Part shown: piece after piece, positions 37,094-46,860 of the stretch | How the letters are laid out: each line of letters starts with the position of its first letter | Numbering within the stretch: position 1 is the stretch's first letter | Notes under the pieces: model-generated | The model's database searches: none | Told to the model about the DNA's origin: nothing | The model's input: only the letters and a program-made list of their open reading frames with translations | DNA from: Synechococcus sp. AG-686-F08 | GTDB taxonomy: Bacteria; Cyanobacteriota; Cyanobacteriia; PCC-6307; Cyanobiaceae | Assembly: GCA_003210315.1 (NCBI GenBank) | Contig: QCVQ01000010.1 | Coordinates: 1-46,924, forward strand | DNA: 46,924 nt | Direction of reading: 5' to 3' | Program-made: the position numbers and the translations under genes

Positions 37094-37729
37094 TTAAATC
37101 ACGGGGGTCCGGCCCAGACAGATCAATCCCCTGACCTCAAACCCAGAGTTCTGCAATGTTCTCAGTGCTTCTTTGGCTGTGGCCCCACTTGTGAGGATGT
37201 CATCGACAATCCAGATGGGCGTTGGCGAGCCACAGCAGGATTGCTGATCCGGATGGATCGCGAAAGCAGATTTCATGTTCACAAGTCTCTGATGGCGACT
37301 GAGATGGTGTTGGCCCACGGTGGGGCGACAGCGTTTCAGAAGCGTTCTTGTGGTGCGTCCAAGGCTCTGGCAGATCAATGCAGGCAGCGGATTGGCTCTT
37401 CTCTCCGCTTTCCAGCTTGGTATCGGAACCAAGTGGGCCTTGGTCGGAAGGGTTTGCTTTAGTGCGAATGTCATCGCCTTCAACACAGAGACGTCTTGAT
37501 GACGTTTGAGCCGCAGGATCTCTCGGCGAAGCTCTCCCCGATACCAACCTGCCGCGTTGAAGCGAACGGGAGTGACGCCCCTCAGCCCCCGTTCCATGAG
37601 GCCAAGCTTTTGCGAGCACTCTCTGCAAGGTTGTTCAGCTTGTTGATGGGTTTGGATCACCTTCTTGCAAATCGGGCAAGAAGGCACAACGAAAAGGTCT
37701 TGCAGGCAATCGTGAAGTGCGACTAGCAA
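37094..37729 (-). CDS. comF: ComF-family phosphoribosyltransferase-like protein
   Basis: 211 residues. The N-terminal zinc ribbon has Cys18/Cys21 (CPIC) and Cys35/Cys38 (CREC). The C-terminal PRPP-binding loop is WIVDDILTSGATAKEA. ComF proteins are linked with DNA uptake in competent bacteria, although many occur outside competence loci. The ATG of 37729 lies 19 bp past the DUF2470 gene stop in the same direction. Confidence 0.88.
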   Translation of the reverse strand: MLVALHDCLQDLFVVPSCPICKKVIQTHQQAEQPCRECSQKLGLMERGLRGVTPVRFNAAGWYRGELRREILRLKRHQDVSVLKAMTFALKQTLPTKAHLVPIPSWKAERRANPLPALICQSLGRTTRTLLKRCRPTVGQHHLSRHQRLVNMKSAFAIHPDQQSCCGSPTPIWIVDDILTSGATAKEALRTLQNSGFEVRGLICLGRTPVI

Positions 37730-37748
37730 AGTGTCAGAACGACTGCCT

Positions 37749-38036
37749 TCAGGATTCCCCTTTGCTCTCGTTAGAAGGCATGGCTCTCAGCATGGCCACC
37801 ATGGTGCGGTGGGCGTCCTCACTGTCAGTGAGTGTGTGATCAAATGGGATCCTGAGGGGTTTACCGTCCACCTCAAGGCTCATGGCGTCAGCGTTAACGG
37901 CCGTCATGGTGGCGATGCTGGCAGCACTAATTCCGCCGTAATGGAGGGCGTACCGAAGCACTGCATCGCCATGGTCATCATTCATGTGACGACAGATGCG
38001 TTCGCTAACAGCGGGGGTAAGCGGATCAGCGGTCAT
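37749..38036 (-). CDS. DUF2470 domain protein
   Basis: 95 residues consisting of one DUF2470 domain: RICRHMNDDHGDAVLRYA near the N-terminus and the later LRIPFDHTL, as in the C-terminal part of HugZ-type haem-binding proteins. A stand-alone domain of this kind occurs widely in cyanobacteria; a haem- or tetrapyrrole-related role is inferred. Same strand as comF. Confidence 0.75.
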   Translation of the reverse strand: MTADPLTPAVSERICRHMNDDHGDAVLRYALHYGGISAASIATMTAVNADAMSLEVDGKPLRIPFDHTLTDSEDAHRTMVAMLRAMPSNESKGES

Positions 38037-38072
38037 GGTGAAAAGGGGCGAAGGTGAGAGTGGGGGTGTGGC

Positions 38073-38186
38073 TCAGCTGAAGCGTTGCCAGAGAAGGATG
38101 GCGAGCCGAAACCCGCTGAATCCCACATATCCGGCGAGCACGATGAACAGGCCAAGGGCAAGGCCGTCACGAAGTCGGTTGGGCAA
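38073..38186 (-). CDS. Possible 37-residue single-membrane-helix protein
   Basis: Open frame with one hydrophobic segment (LALGLFIVLAGYVGFSG) and a basic end. The start is a TTG at 38186; an in-frame stop lies shortly upstream and no ATG is available. It fills the spacer between the sugar kinase and DUF2470 genes. Not recognised; could be chance. Confidence 0.3.
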   Translation of the reverse strand: MPNRLRDGLALGLFIVLAGYVGFSGFRLAILLWQRFS

Positions 38187-38204
38187 GGGCTCGGTGATGC
38201 TTGT

Positions 38205-39476
38205 TTAATTCTCCCCTAGATGAATCGTCTTGTCTGGTGGTTTTACAGCCTGTAGAGCTAGACGAGCCACCCCTGCGGCTGGAGGTGTGTTGCAGCTGCG
38301 GATCGGAACACCGAGTTGGCGCTCGCGGAGGCGACGCCATTGCGGATTGCGCGCTCCGCCCCCAAGGGTCACAATCTTCATCGGAGGATCAGCACCGAGG
38401 CTTGTGAGGCGCTGCCATCCTGCGTGTTCGATTTTCGTTAGACCCTCCAACAGGCCATGTAAGTAGAGGGCATCGCTGACAGGACGGGGCGTGAGTACGG
38501 GTTCAAGCTGGGGGTCGTCAACGGGGAAGCGCTCTCCGCAGCTTGGAAGTGGCCGCAGCCTTAAGCCGCTGTCCTGATCAGGGTCGATCTGACGGCTCAG
38601 TTCAGCGAGATCGATGTCAGGGAAGAGTTGTTTCAGCACTGCAGCACCAGCATTGGAGGCTCCTCCGCATAACCAACGACCTCCCACGCGATGGCTGGAG
38701 GTCCCTGGCCCTGGAGCGATGGGCTGATCTGTGAACCGCTTGAGCACCAAGGTGCTTCCCAGCACTGTGATGCCCTCGTCGTCATCAGCATCAGCCGTGA
38801 GAACGGCCGCGTTGGAATCGGTTGTCCCGGCAACAACTAGCAGATCCTCTGGAAGGTCAAGATCTTTGGCGCGTTGCGGCGAAAGGAGGCCAAGCACTGA
38901 GCCACTGGCAGAGATCTCGGGAAGTGCATCCCACCAGGGTTGGCTGATGAAGCTATCTGGCCAAGCTCTTTTGCTGAGATCCCATCCCAGTCGAAGGTTG
39001 TTGCCTTCCTCTCCATGGCTCCAATTTTCAAGAAGCCATCCGCTGATCCAGTCGGCTTGATGGCGAAGTAGAAGCGGAGCTTTGTGTTGGTCGACGAGCT
39101 GCAGCGCCCGTGCAAGGCTTCCACTGGCACTTGAAGCTGGTCCACCCTGTGGACTCAAGGTTTGGAGCTGATCAATGAAATTTGGATATGCGAACGAATA
39201 GGGCAACGCTTCCGCAAGGGGCAGGCCCTGTTGATCGCATGCCAGCAATGTTCCCGAGGTGCCATCCACGGCAATGGCTTTGAGCCGATGTCGGTAGTCG
39301 GGATTGAGGCGCCCGATCAATGTGCAACATCGGTCGCGCCAGTCAAAAGGGTTGATTAACCCGATTTTGTATGGCGCACTTTCGCTCTGGAGCAGGGCAC
39401 AGCTGCTGTCGATGACAGCAATGCGCACACCGCTGGTGCCTAGGTCAATGCCGAGCACCAGCGGATCTTGGCTCAT
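38205..39476 (-). CDS. FGGY-family sugar kinase
   Basis: 423 residues. Phosphate-binding N-terminus LGIDLGTSGVRIAVID, adenosine motif region VTLGGGARNPQWRRL, and VAGTTDSNAA in the C-terminal half. The length and features agree with the short cyanobacterial FGGY kinases shown to act on D-ribulose. The precise substrate is inferred. It follows metK by 10 bp. Confidence 0.85.
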   Translation of the reverse strand: MSQDPLVLGIDLGTSGVRIAVIDSSCALLQSESAPYKIGLINPFDWRDRCCTLIGRLNPDYRHRLKAIAVDGTSGTLLACDQQGLPLAEALPYSFAYPNFIDQLQTLSPQGGPASSASGSLARALQLVDQHKAPLLLRHQADWISGWLLENWSHGEEGNNLRLGWDLSKRAWPDSFISQPWWDALPEISASGSVLGLLSPQRAKDLDLPEDLLVVAGTTDSNAAVLTADADDDEGITVLGSTLVLKRFTDQPIAPGPGTSSHRVGGRWLCGGASNAGAAVLKQLFPDIDLAELSRQIDPDQDSGLRLRPLPSCGERFPVDDPQLEPVLTPRPVSDALYLHGLLEGLTKIEHAGWQRLTSLGADPPMKIVTLGGGARNPQWRRLRERQLGVPIRSCNTPPAAGVARLALQAVKPPDKTIHLGEN

Positions 39477-39486
39477 GGTCTTGGGC

Positions 39487-40746
39487 CTAGAGGCTGCTTC
39501 CGGATTGAATGCGGTTTGCTTCCGCTTGCTTCAGGGATGCCGCTTTGTCACCGACGTTTTCCCAAGGCAAGTTCAGATCTGGGCGGCCAAAGTGCCCATA
39601 GGCAGCCGTATCTCGGTAGAAGCGACCACCGTTGAGGGAAGGCATTTCCCGCAGCTTGAACTGCTCGATGATCGCGCCAGGACGCAGGTCAAAGTGCTCC
39701 TGCACGAGGTCTGTGAGCTCCGCATTGGAAACCTTGCCTGAGCCGAAAGACTCCACAAGAATCGACACGGGTTTGGCGACTCCGATGGCGTAGCTCAGTT
39801 GAACTTCTACGCGATTCGCAAGACCTGCAGCCACGAGTGCTTTCGCCACGTATCGCGCGGCGTAGGCAGCGGAGCGGTCCACCTTGGTGGGGTCTTTGCC
39901 TGAGAAGGCACCACCACCGTGGCGCGCATAGCCGCCATAGGTGTCGACGATGATTTTTCGACCCGTGAGACCGGCATCACCCTGAGGACCACCGACCACG
40001 AATTTGCCTGTGGGGTTGACCAGATAACGGCAGTTGGCGCGATCGGGCTTCAGAGGGAGATCTGCTGTTGCTGGCAGCACAACGTGTGTCCAGAGGTCTT
40101 CGCTGATGCGATTACGCACCTCCTGCTCGTCGGTTAATCCCATCACCTCGGCGGTGTGTTGGGTTGAGATCAGGATGGTGTCGATCTCAACTGGCTTGTC
40201 GTTTTCATAGACAACGCTCACCTGTGTTTTGCCATCAGGGAGCAGGTAGTCGAGTGTTCCGTTATGGCGGACTTCGGCCAGGCGCCTAGCAAGCCTGTGG
40301 GCAAGGCTGATGGGCAAAGGCATCAGCTCGGGCGTTTCATTGCAGGCGTAGCCAAACATGATTCCCTGATCACCGGCGCCGACCTTGTCGAGAGGATCGC
40401 CTGCATGATCATCGGCTTCATTGACGCCTTGAGCGATATCAGGTGATTGCTGATCAAGGGCGACGAGTACGGCACAACTCGTGGCGTCAAAGCCACCGGC
40501 ACGCGCTCCGCTGTAGCCGATATCCCGAATCACATCACGTACGAGATGGATGAAATCGACCTGGGCTTTTGAGGTGACTTCGCCTGTGATCATGCAAAGA
40601 CCGGTATTCACAACCGTTTCGCAGGCCACCCGGCTCGTGCTGTCTTGGGCTAGTAGAGCGTCCAGTACGGCATCACTGACTTGATCGCAGATTTTGTCGG
40701 GATGACCTTCCGTCACGGATTCGGAAGTGAAAACGTATCGACTCAT
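39487..40746 (-). CDS. metK: S-adenosylmethionine synthetase
   Basis: 419 residues. Makes S-adenosylmethionine from methionine and ATP. Motifs: [52 protein letters not shown] and the C-terminal [11 protein letters not shown]. Slightly longer than the E. coli enzyme, usual for picocyanobacteria. In the run nrdR-rps1-HAD-metK-kinase, all on the minus strand. Confidence 0.98.
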   Translation of the reverse strand: MSRYVFTSESVTEGHPDKICDQVSDAVLDALLAQDSTSRVACETVVNTGLCMITGEVTSKAQVDFIHLVRDVIRDIGYSGARAGGFDATSCAVLVALDQQSPDIAQGVNEADDHAGDPLDKVGAGDQGIMFGYACNETPELMPLPISLAHRLARRLAEVRHNGTLDYLLPDGKTQVSVVYENDKPVEIDTILISTQHTAEVMGLTDEQEVRNRISEDLWTHVVLPATADLPLKPDRANCRYLVNPTGKFVVGGPQGDAGLTGRKIIVDTYGGYARHGGGAFSGKDPTKVDRSAAYAARYVAKALVAAGLANRVEVQLSYAIGVAKPVSILVESFGSGKVSNAELTDLVQEHFDLRPGAIIEQFKLREMPSLNGGRFYRDTAAYGHFGRPDLNLPWENVGDKAASLKQAEANRIQSGSSL

Positions 40747-40783
40747 AAGTGGTTAAAGCGTGGTGGGATTTTACGGGTTGCCC

Positions 40784-41569
40784 TTACTGAGCTTGTTCAA
40801 CCCTTAACTCTTGCCAGTGATGGATCAAATATTGATGGGATGTCAGGTCAGGGGTTCGATGCCATCCCGCCACGTACCCAAGCGCACAGCCAATGCCTGC
40901 GCGGCATGCCATCAACAGATCTGAGTCGGCATCGCCGATCAGTGCGCAATCCGATGGATTCAAATGCAGCTTTTTGCACAACCCATGCACGGCTCCTGGG
41001 TTGGGTTTGCAAGGGGTGTCATCAGCGCTCCAGATCCCTGTGATGAACTGGCTCAAGCCATGGTCATGCAGAAACTGCTCGATTCCATGGTGGGTGTCAT
41101 TGCTGATCACGGCACAGACCACACCGGCGCTATGCAGCTCGTTGAGCAACTCCTTTGAATAAGGCAGAGGGGTTCTGGAGCTCGCTTTCGTTGGGCTTTG
41201 CTTGTGGAGGCGATCCACAGTGTCAAAAATCTCTTCGGCGAGCACGATTGCTTGAGGCCAGCTGAGATCAAACAGACAGAAAATGGTGGCTATGCTCAAC
41301 AGATTGTGTTGACGCGAGGCGACGGCCAACGTCCCATCGGGAATTAAGCCGGAGTCGCATCGGCCCATCGCGCGCTTGAGCAAGTCCTGGAGTTCAGCTT
41401 GCACGTCGCTCGATGCACCTCGGGAGGCAAAGACGCGAATGATTTCCTCAGTCCTGGCGTCGGCCAGCTGAATGAGATGGGGTTCGCTATGGGAAAGGGT
41501 GCCGTCCTTGTCGAACAGCACCCCGTGGATCAAGCCAAGTGAATGGCCTCTAAGAGATAAATGAGCCAT
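40784..41569 (-). CDS. HAD-superfamily hydrolase (phosphoglycolate phosphatase-like)
   Basis: 261 residues. HAD motif I LFDKDGTL with nucleophile Asp, motif II CAVISNDT, motif III Lys region KPNPGAV, and motif IV IGDADSDL. A helical cap (residues about 30-135) puts it in subfamily IA, as for phosphoglycolate phosphatase or related enzymes. Substrate not provable by eye. It lies 13 bp after rps1 and 37 bp before metK. Confidence 0.85.
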   Translation of the reverse strand: MAHLSLRGHSLGLIHGVLFDKDGTLSHSEPHLIQLADARTEEIIRVFASRGASSDVQAELQDLLKRAMGRCDSGLIPDGTLAVASRQHNLLSIATIFCLFDLSWPQAIVLAEEIFDTVDRLHKQSPTKASSRTPLPYSKELLNELHSAGVVCAVISNDTHHGIEQFLHDHGLSQFITGIWSADDTPCKPNPGAVHGLCKKLHLNPSDCALIGDADSDLLMACRAGIGCALGYVAGWHRTPDLTSHQYLIHHWQELRVEQAQ

Positions 41570-41582
41570 GGGCTCATGCAGC

Positions 41583-42683
41583 TCAGACCATCATCGAGCT
41601 CAAGGGCTCTTCTCCTTCCTCAGCTTGCTCAAGAAGCATCTGCTTGTAGCGAGCTGCCATTTCCTCTGCCTTGTCAAAGACCTTTTGAGGATCGGTGAGC
41701 ATGTCACCGGGTTCTGGCTCCAGAGCTTTGGTAGACAGGGAAATCCGACCGCGCTCGGCATCGAGGTCGATGATCATCACCTTCATTTGATCATTCACGT
41801 TCAACACGGAATGCGGTGTTTCGATGTGCTCGTGACTGATTTCGGAAATGTGAAGCAAACCGCTCACACCACCGATGTCGATAAAGGCGCCATAGGGCTT
41901 GATGCCACGGACGGTACCGATCACCACTTCGCCGACCTCAAGGCGATTCATCTTGCGCTCTACGAGGGCGCGGCGATGACTGAGAACCAGACGATTGCGC
42001 TCTTCGTCGACTTCAAGGAATTTGAGGGGCAAGAAGTCTGCAACCAGCTCTTCTTTTGGTTTGCGCGTACTGATGTGGGAGCCAGGGATGAAGCCGCGAA
42101 GGCCTTCCACCCGAACGAGAGCACCACCTCGGTTGGTGGCGAACACTTCTGAGTAGATGGTGGCGTCTTCTTTTTGCAGTTGCCGCACCCGTTCCCAGGC
42201 GCGCTGGTACTCGATGCGGCGAACGGAGAGAGAAAGTTGCCCGTCTTCGTTCTCTTCACTCATGATGAAGAATTCCCGAATTTCACCGGGTTGCAGCACG
42301 TCGCTGAGACCTTCCACTCTGTTGATGGAGACCTCTTGAAGTGGCATGAAAGCGGCGGTTTTGGCGCCGATATCGATCATCGCCCCCTTCGTTTCCAGCG
42401 CAAACACCGTGCCATTGACAATGTCGCCTGGCTTGAAGTTGTAGTCGTACTTGCTAAGCAGTGAGGCGAAATCATCAATCGTGAAGCCGGCCCCATCCAA
42501 ATCCTTAAGGTTGGGACGACTGTTGGGGTCATCCGCAGTAGGAATATCTTCCGGAATACTGAGATCTTCGTCCGTTCCAAAATCGGCTTGGTCTGCTGTG
42601 GCTTCGACGGCTGTGCTCTCGTCGACGGCAGTGGTGGTCTCCACAGCAAGATCCTGAGCCGGATCGGTTGGGGTAACAGTCAT
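41583..42683 (-). CDS. rpsA: 30S ribosomal protein S1
   Basis: 366 residues, the cyanobacterial S1 size, with three S1 RNA-binding domains: GDIVNGTVFALETKGAMIDI (about 85-155), a central RGGALVRVEGLRGFIPGSHI (about 175-240) and GEVVIGTVRGIKPYGAFIDI (about 255-320). The N-terminal 70 residues are acidic and low-complexity. Binds mRNA in translation initiation. Downstream of nrdR on the same strand. Confidence 0.96.
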   Translation of the reverse strand: MTVTPTDPAQDLAVETTTAVDESTAVEATADQADFGTDEDLSIPEDIPTADDPNSRPNLKDLDGAGFTIDDFASLLSKYDYNFKPGDIVNGTVFALETKGAMIDIGAKTAAFMPLQEVSINRVEGLSDVLQPGEIREFFIMSEENEDGQLSLSVRRIEYQRAWERVRQLQKEDATIYSEVFATNRGGALVRVEGLRGFIPGSHISTRKPKEELVADFLPLKFLEVDEERNRLVLSHRRALVERKMNRLEVGEVVIGTVRGIKPYGAFIDIGGVSGLLHISEISHEHIETPHSVLNVNDQMKVMIIDLDAERGRISLSTKALEPEPGDMLTDPQKVFDKAEEMAARYKQMLLEQAEEGEEPLSSMMV

Positions 42684-42784
42684 GGATGGTTGGCGGTCTG
42701 CCCGAGGACAGTGCGATAAAAATTGACCCAGTGCCCGCCGACAAAGGATCAGTATTTTTTAATTTTACAGAACAGCCTTGCTTT

Positions 42785-43261
42785 TTAGACGAGTGCGGCG
42801 AGCTCGGCTTTGTCTGCGTTCATCCCTTCAAGCGTGGAGACGAAATCACTGACGCTTCGGAAGTGTCGATACACCGAGGCGAAACGCACATAAGCAACTT
42901 CGCTGAGCTCCTTGAGATGACCAAGCACAAGTTCACCAATCTCTGAACTGGTGATCTCACGGCTATTGCTTTGTTGGAGACTGAGTTCAAGCTCGTCAAC
43001 AATCGATTCAAGTTTGCTGGGGGTTAACTCGGTTTTTTCGCAGGCTCGACTCAGGCCGTGCAGAAGTTTGCTGCGATTAAAAATTTCACGGTGACCATTG
43101 CGTTTGATCACGGTGATGGGAACCATTTCAACCCGCTCATAAGTCGTGAATCGAAATTCACAATTCAGGCATTCACGACGCCGGCGCACACTCCTTCCGC
43201 CCTCGGCTGCTCTCGATTCGAGAACCCGGCTATCAGTGTTTTGGCAGGAGGGGCACTGCAC
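42785..43261 (-). CDS. nrdR: Transcriptional repressor NrdR
   Basis: 158 residues. Zinc finger with Cys3/Cys6 and Cys31/Cys34 ([13 protein letters not shown] and [16 protein letters not shown]), followed by the ATP-cone domain ([20 protein letters not shown]). Represses ribonucleotide reductase genes in response to ATP/dATP. Close upstream of rps1. Confidence 0.96.
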   Translation of the reverse strand: MQCPSCQNTDSRVLESRAAEGGRSVRRRRECLNCEFRFTTYERVEMVPITVIKRNGHREIFNRSKLLHGLSRACEKTELTPSKLESIVDELELSLQQSNSREITSSEIGELVLGHLKELSEVAYVRFASVYRHFRSVSDFVSTLEGMNADKAELAALV

Positions 43262-43353
43262 GCCCTAATCAATCCGATTTGAATAGTTCACATTGTATAG
43301 AACATGTGGGGCCTTGAAAAGTGTTTGTGAAGTGAGAATCTGATTTGAGCAAT

Positions 43354-43381
43354 AAAAAAACCCCGCTTTTAGGCGGGGTTA
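43354..43381 (-). terminator. Terminator of psbB-psbT
   Basis: Eight-bp GC stem (43359-43366 with 43373-43380), 6-nt loop, then a run of Ts on the minus strand (As at 43354-43360). It lies 16 bp after psbT. Confidence 0.9.
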
Positions 43382-43396
43382 GATCTGCTGGATGGA

Positions 43397-43492
43397 CTAC
43401 TTACCGATCTTCGGTGGATCGCGAAATGCGATTGCGAAGAACAAGGTGGCAATCGCCAGGCCGAGGATGAGGATGTAAGCGAAGCTTTCCAT
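43397..43492 (-). CDS. psbT: Photosystem II reaction centre protein T
   Basis: 31 residues with one membrane helix ([19 protein letters not shown]) and the conserved end FRDPPKIGK. Small subunit at the PSII dimer interface. It follows psbB by 21 bp, the usual cyanobacterial pairing, and the pair ends at the terminator at 43354-43381. Confidence 0.96.
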   Translation of the reverse strand: MESFAYILILGLAIATLFFAIAFRDPPKIGK

Positions 43493-43513
43493 CGAGAGTC
43501 TCCTAGAGAGCGA

Positions 43514-45076
43514 TCAGCTGAGGGGTGTGGATCCCGTGGGAGGAACATATCCCTCGGGTAGACGACGAGTGGATTTGTCGCCGAGTTTTTGGAAGAGGCC
43601 GAATTCAACCTGTTCGCCAAGATCTGGATCGATTCCTGCGAACACGTCCCGGTAGAGGGTGCGAGCACCGTGCCAGATGTGACCGAAGAAGAAGAGCAGA
43701 GCGAAGGTTGCGTGGCCGAAGGTGAACCAGCCGCGAGGTGAGCTGCGGAAGACTCCGTCTGAGTTGTAGGTTTCGCGATCAAATTCGAAACCTTCGCCCA
43801 GTTGGGCTTTACGGGCCAGGCGCTTCACTTCAGCAGGGTCGGTGAAGACCTTGCCATCGAGAGAGCCGCCATAAACGGTTGCTGTGACGCCTCTCTGTTC
43901 GAAGGAATACTTCGCTTCAGCACGACGGAACGGAATGTCAGCGCGAACGATGCCGTCACTGTCTTCAAGAATTACGGGGAAGTTCTCGAAGAAGTTGGGC
44001 AGACGACGCACTTGAAGTTCACGACCTTCTTTGTCAGTGAAAACAGGGTGGCCAATCCAGCCGGTCGCAAGACCATCACCATTAACCATCGGGCCTACAC
44101 GGAACAGACCGCCTTTGGCAGGGCTGTTGCCGACGTAGTCGTAGAAGGCCAGTTTTTCGGGAATGGCGGCGTAGGCCTCATCCACTGTGGCGCCTTCATC
44201 AAGAGCCGTTTGAACGCGCCGATTGATTTCAGTCTTGAAGTAGCTCTGGTCCCACTGATAACGCGTAGGGCCAAATAGCTCTACAGGGGTTGCGGCGGCG
44301 CCGTACCACATGGTTCCAGCCACAATGAATGCAGCAAAGAACACAGCTGCAATGGCACTAGCCAAAACAGTTTCAATGTTTCCCATCCGTAAGGCCTTGT
44401 AGAGGCGCTCAGGCGGTCGGGTTGTGATGTGGAAAATACCGGCGATGATGCCCACGATGCCTGCGGCAATGTGGTGGGCAACGATCCCTCCAGGATTGAA
44501 CGGATTAAAGCCTTCCGGTCCCCACGACGGTTGAACCGCTTCTAGGTGACCGGTTAATGCATACGGATCTGAAATCCACATTCCAGGTCCGAAGACACCA
44601 GTGAGGTGAAAGGCTCCAAATCCAAAGCAACCCAGTCCTGCAAGGAGAAGGTGGATGCCGAAGATTTTTGGAAGGTCAAGAGCTGGTTCGCCCGTACGAG
44701 GGTCTTGCCAAATTTCAAGATCCCAGTACGTCCAGTGCCAAATCGCAGCGAGCATCAAAAGGCCGCTGAAGACGATGTGAGCGGCTGCGACGCCTTCGAA
44801 GCTCCAGAAGCCAGGATCGACTCCCGTTTCTCCGGTGATACTCCAACCACCCCAGCTACCTGTAACGCCCAGTCGTGACATGAAGGGCATGACAAACATG
44901 CCCTGACGCCACATGGGGTTCAGGACTGGATCCGATGGATCAAAAATCGCGAGTTCGTAGAGGGCCATCGAGCCGGCCCAGCCGGCAACGAGGGCAGTGT
45001 GCATGAGGTGCACGGCCAAGAGTCGGCCCGGGTCGTTAATGACGACGGTGTGCACCCGATACCAGGGCAATCCCAT
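43514..45076 (-). CDS. psbB: Photosystem II CP47 chlorophyll apoprotein
   Basis: 520 residues, usual CP47 size. N-terminus [20 protein letters not shown], six membrane helices with chlorophyll-ligand His residues (for example [17 protein letters not shown] and [16 protein letters not shown]), and the large lumenal loop between helices 5 and 6. Core antenna of PSII in the thylakoid. Divergent from the ferredoxin gene, with 243 bp for both promoters. Confidence 0.98.
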   Translation of the reverse strand: MGLPWYRVHTVVINDPGRLLAVHLMHTALVAGWAGSMALYELAIFDPSDPVLNPMWRQGMFVMPFMSRLGVTGSWGGWSITGETGVDPGFWSFEGVAAAHIVFSGLLMLAAIWHWTYWDLEIWQDPRTGEPALDLPKIFGIHLLLAGLGCFGFGAFHLTGVFGPGMWISDPYALTGHLEAVQPSWGPEGFNPFNPGGIVAHHIAAGIVGIIAGIFHITTRPPERLYKALRMGNIETVLASAIAAVFFAAFIVAGTMWYGAAATPVELFGPTRYQWDQSYFKTEINRRVQTALDEGATVDEAYAAIPEKLAFYDYVGNSPAKGGLFRVGPMVNGDGLATGWIGHPVFTDKEGRELQVRRLPNFFENFPVILEDSDGIVRADIPFRRAEAKYSFEQRGVTATVYGGSLDGKVFTDPAEVKRLARKAQLGEGFEFDRETYNSDGVFRSSPRGWFTFGHATFALLFFFGHIWHGARTLYRDVFAGIDPDLGEQVEFGLFQKLGDKSTRRLPEGYVPPTGSTPLS

Positions 45077-45319
45077 GGGTCAGGTTCAGGTGGAACGGAG
45101 CTGCTGATGCAGACAGACCAAGCGATCGTAGGGGGTGCAACTAATTGAGTGGGGTTGGTTGTCGCGAGCTGCAATGTCTTGTGTTGAGCCTCCTTGATTT
45201 GTTTTCCCCGCTGTCCTGTCAGTGCTTCCGTCCGCTGACTGCCGCATTCAGCTCTGGCTGATGGGGTTACAAAACGCAACCTTTGGGCGCAAAGTGGTCG
45301 TTTATTTCTGGAGCGCTCC

Positions 45320-45787
45320 ATGCCAGTCATTCGTTTTCTGCGTGAGGGACGTGATGTGGAGTGTTACCCCGGTGAAAATCTGCGCGACGTCGCTCTGCGC
45401 GAAAACATCGAGCTCTATGGCTTAAAGGGACAGCTCGGGAATTGTGGTGGATGCGGTCAATGCATCACCTGTTTCGTCGATGTCGTGGCATCCGACGCCG
45501 ATGCGCCCCTAACGGCCCGCACCGTTGTTGAGGACAACAAGCTCAGGCGTCGTCCTGAGTCCTGGAGGTTGGCGTGTCAGGCGCTGGTGGAACAATCCGT
45601 GATCGTGCTGACGCGCCCGCAAGTTCGCTTGGCAGAACTGGACAAGAAAAAAGCTGCTGCCTGCGCTGAAGTGCTGCCAGCCGGGCCAACAGCATGGCCA
45701 GTCGACGAAAGCGCTAACGACGCTGAAGAAGGATCTGAGCAGGAAACAGCTACCGATTCGCCTGCTACGCCCAGTGACGAGGGGTGA
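45320..45787 (+). CDS. 2Fe-2S ferredoxin-like protein
   Basis: 155 residues. The beta-grasp domain (1-95) has a plant/chlorosome-type cluster motif with Cys42, Cys45, Cys48 (NCGGCGQC), a further Cys51 and Cys86 (RLACQ). A C-terminal extension of about 55 residues is acidic and Ala/Pro-rich, probably disordered. Electron carrier; the partner is unknown. Upstream of psbM on the same strand. Confidence 0.85.
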   Translation: MPVIRFLREGRDVECYPGENLRDVALRENIELYGLKGQLGNCGGCGQCITCFVDVVASDADAPLTARTVVEDNKLRRRPESWRLACQALVEQSVIVLTRPQVRLAELDKKKAAACAEVLPAGPTAWPVDESANDAEEGSEQETATDSPATPSDEG

Positions 45788-45847
45788 GCTGAAGCTCATC
45801 GATGTTCCCGAACGATGATACGTTCGGCCTTGCATCAATAATCGCCC

Positions 45848-45958
45848 ATGGAAACCAACGATCTCGGCTTCGTTGCCAGCCTCATGTTCGTCCTGGTTCC
45901 GACGGTGTTTCTGATCGTCTTGTTCATCCAGACCAACAGCCGAGAAGGTTCCTCCTGA
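45848..45958 (+). CDS. psbM: Photosystem II reaction centre protein M
   Basis: 36 residues: METNDLGFVASLMFVLVPTV then the rest of one membrane helix and NSREGSS. Single-helix subunit at the PSII dimer interface. It follows the ferredoxin gene by 60 bp and converges on the stress-protein gene after 28 bp. Confidence 0.95.
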   Translation: METNDLGFVASLMFVLVPTVFLIVLFIQTNSREGSS

Positions 45959-45986
45959 TCGACTGTTGGTTCAGGACTGGTCCGCT

Positions 45987-46835
45987 TCAATTCCGTTCTG
46001 GCTCGCGGACCAGAAGAACAGGAGCAGGCGCGTGGACTCTGATGTAATCGCTGATCGAGCCTCCCAGGAGCTTGTCCAGATCCACGAGCCCTCTGGCTAC
46101 AAGTGGGCGTCTGTCCTGAGACGCGATCACCACGAGGTCGGCACCAATCTCCTCGGCTGCTTGGCAAACGCCTCTGCCGATGTCCGGATTCGCCACATGC
46201 ATGGGTTTGAGTTCAACACCCAGGCTCCTAGCGCGTTGCACTGCGGCGGCAAGCAAACCATCGGCTTTGCTGTCGCCACCGCGTGAGGCCGATAGGTCTT
46301 GTCTGGCAATGTGCACGCCGGTGAGCTGTCCGCCTGGAATGTCCCGAACCATTTCACAGGCAATCCGCAACGCGTCATCGCCCACCCCAGTGCCGTCAAT
46401 GGTCACCATGAGGCTATTCACATGGCGGACGTAGAGATCGTCGCGGACCAGCAACATTGGACGTGTTGAGAGCTGAAACACGTATTGGCTGGTGCTGTTT
46501 GACAGGATCGACTGGAGGCGACCAAGGCCTCGCGATCCCATCACGATCAAGTCGGCATTGATTTCTTCAGCCACCTTGAGAACGGTTTGCTTGGCATCCC
46601 CTTGGCGGATGATCGAATTCACGTCGCTCGCGTCAAGCCCTAATTGACCGACCGCCTTGGCGAGCAGGCTCCCGGCTGTTGTCCAATGATCTTCTGCATT
46701 GACCTTGCCTTGCTCGGACACCACATGCAGCAGGTTGATGCGCGCAGCCCTGAACCCTGGAAGGTCCCGGAGCATTCGCACCATTTCTTCGACATGACCT
46801 TTGCCGGAATCAGCAATCAGAAGATTCTTGAACAC
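45987..46835 (-). CDS. Tandem universal stress protein
   Basis: 282 residues with two UspA domains (about 1-135 and 136-280). The first ends with the nucleotide-binding pattern GSRGLGRLQSILSNSTSQYV; the second has a weaker version (ASQDRRPLVARGLVDLDKLL then GGSISDYI), so ATP binding may differ between halves. Function in stress or resilience is inferred from the family. Confidence 0.88.
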   Translation of the reverse strand: MFKNLLIADSGKGHVEEMVRMLRDLPGFRAARINLLHVVSEQGKVNAEDHWTTAGSLLAKAVGQLGLDASDVNSIIRQGDAKQTVLKVAEEINADLIVMGSRGLGRLQSILSNSTSQYVFQLSTRPMLLVRDDLYVRHVNSLMVTIDGTGVGDDALRIACEMVRDIPGGQLTGVHIARQDLSASRGGDSKADGLLAAAVQRARSLGVELKPMHVANPDIGRGVCQAAEEIGADLVVIASQDRRPLVARGLVDLDKLLGGSISDYIRVHAPAPVLLVREPERN

Positions 46836-46860
46836 GATGAAGAGTTAGGTCTGCATCAGC

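Noticed and set aside
39304-39741. Plus-strand ORF of 145 residues across the sugar kinase and metK
   Set aside because: Antisense shadow of two well-defined enzymes; no recognisable protein features.
41568-42152. Plus-strand ORF of 194 residues antisense to rps1
   Set aside because: His/Asp-rich translation typical of the complement of a GC-rich gene; rps1 is certain.
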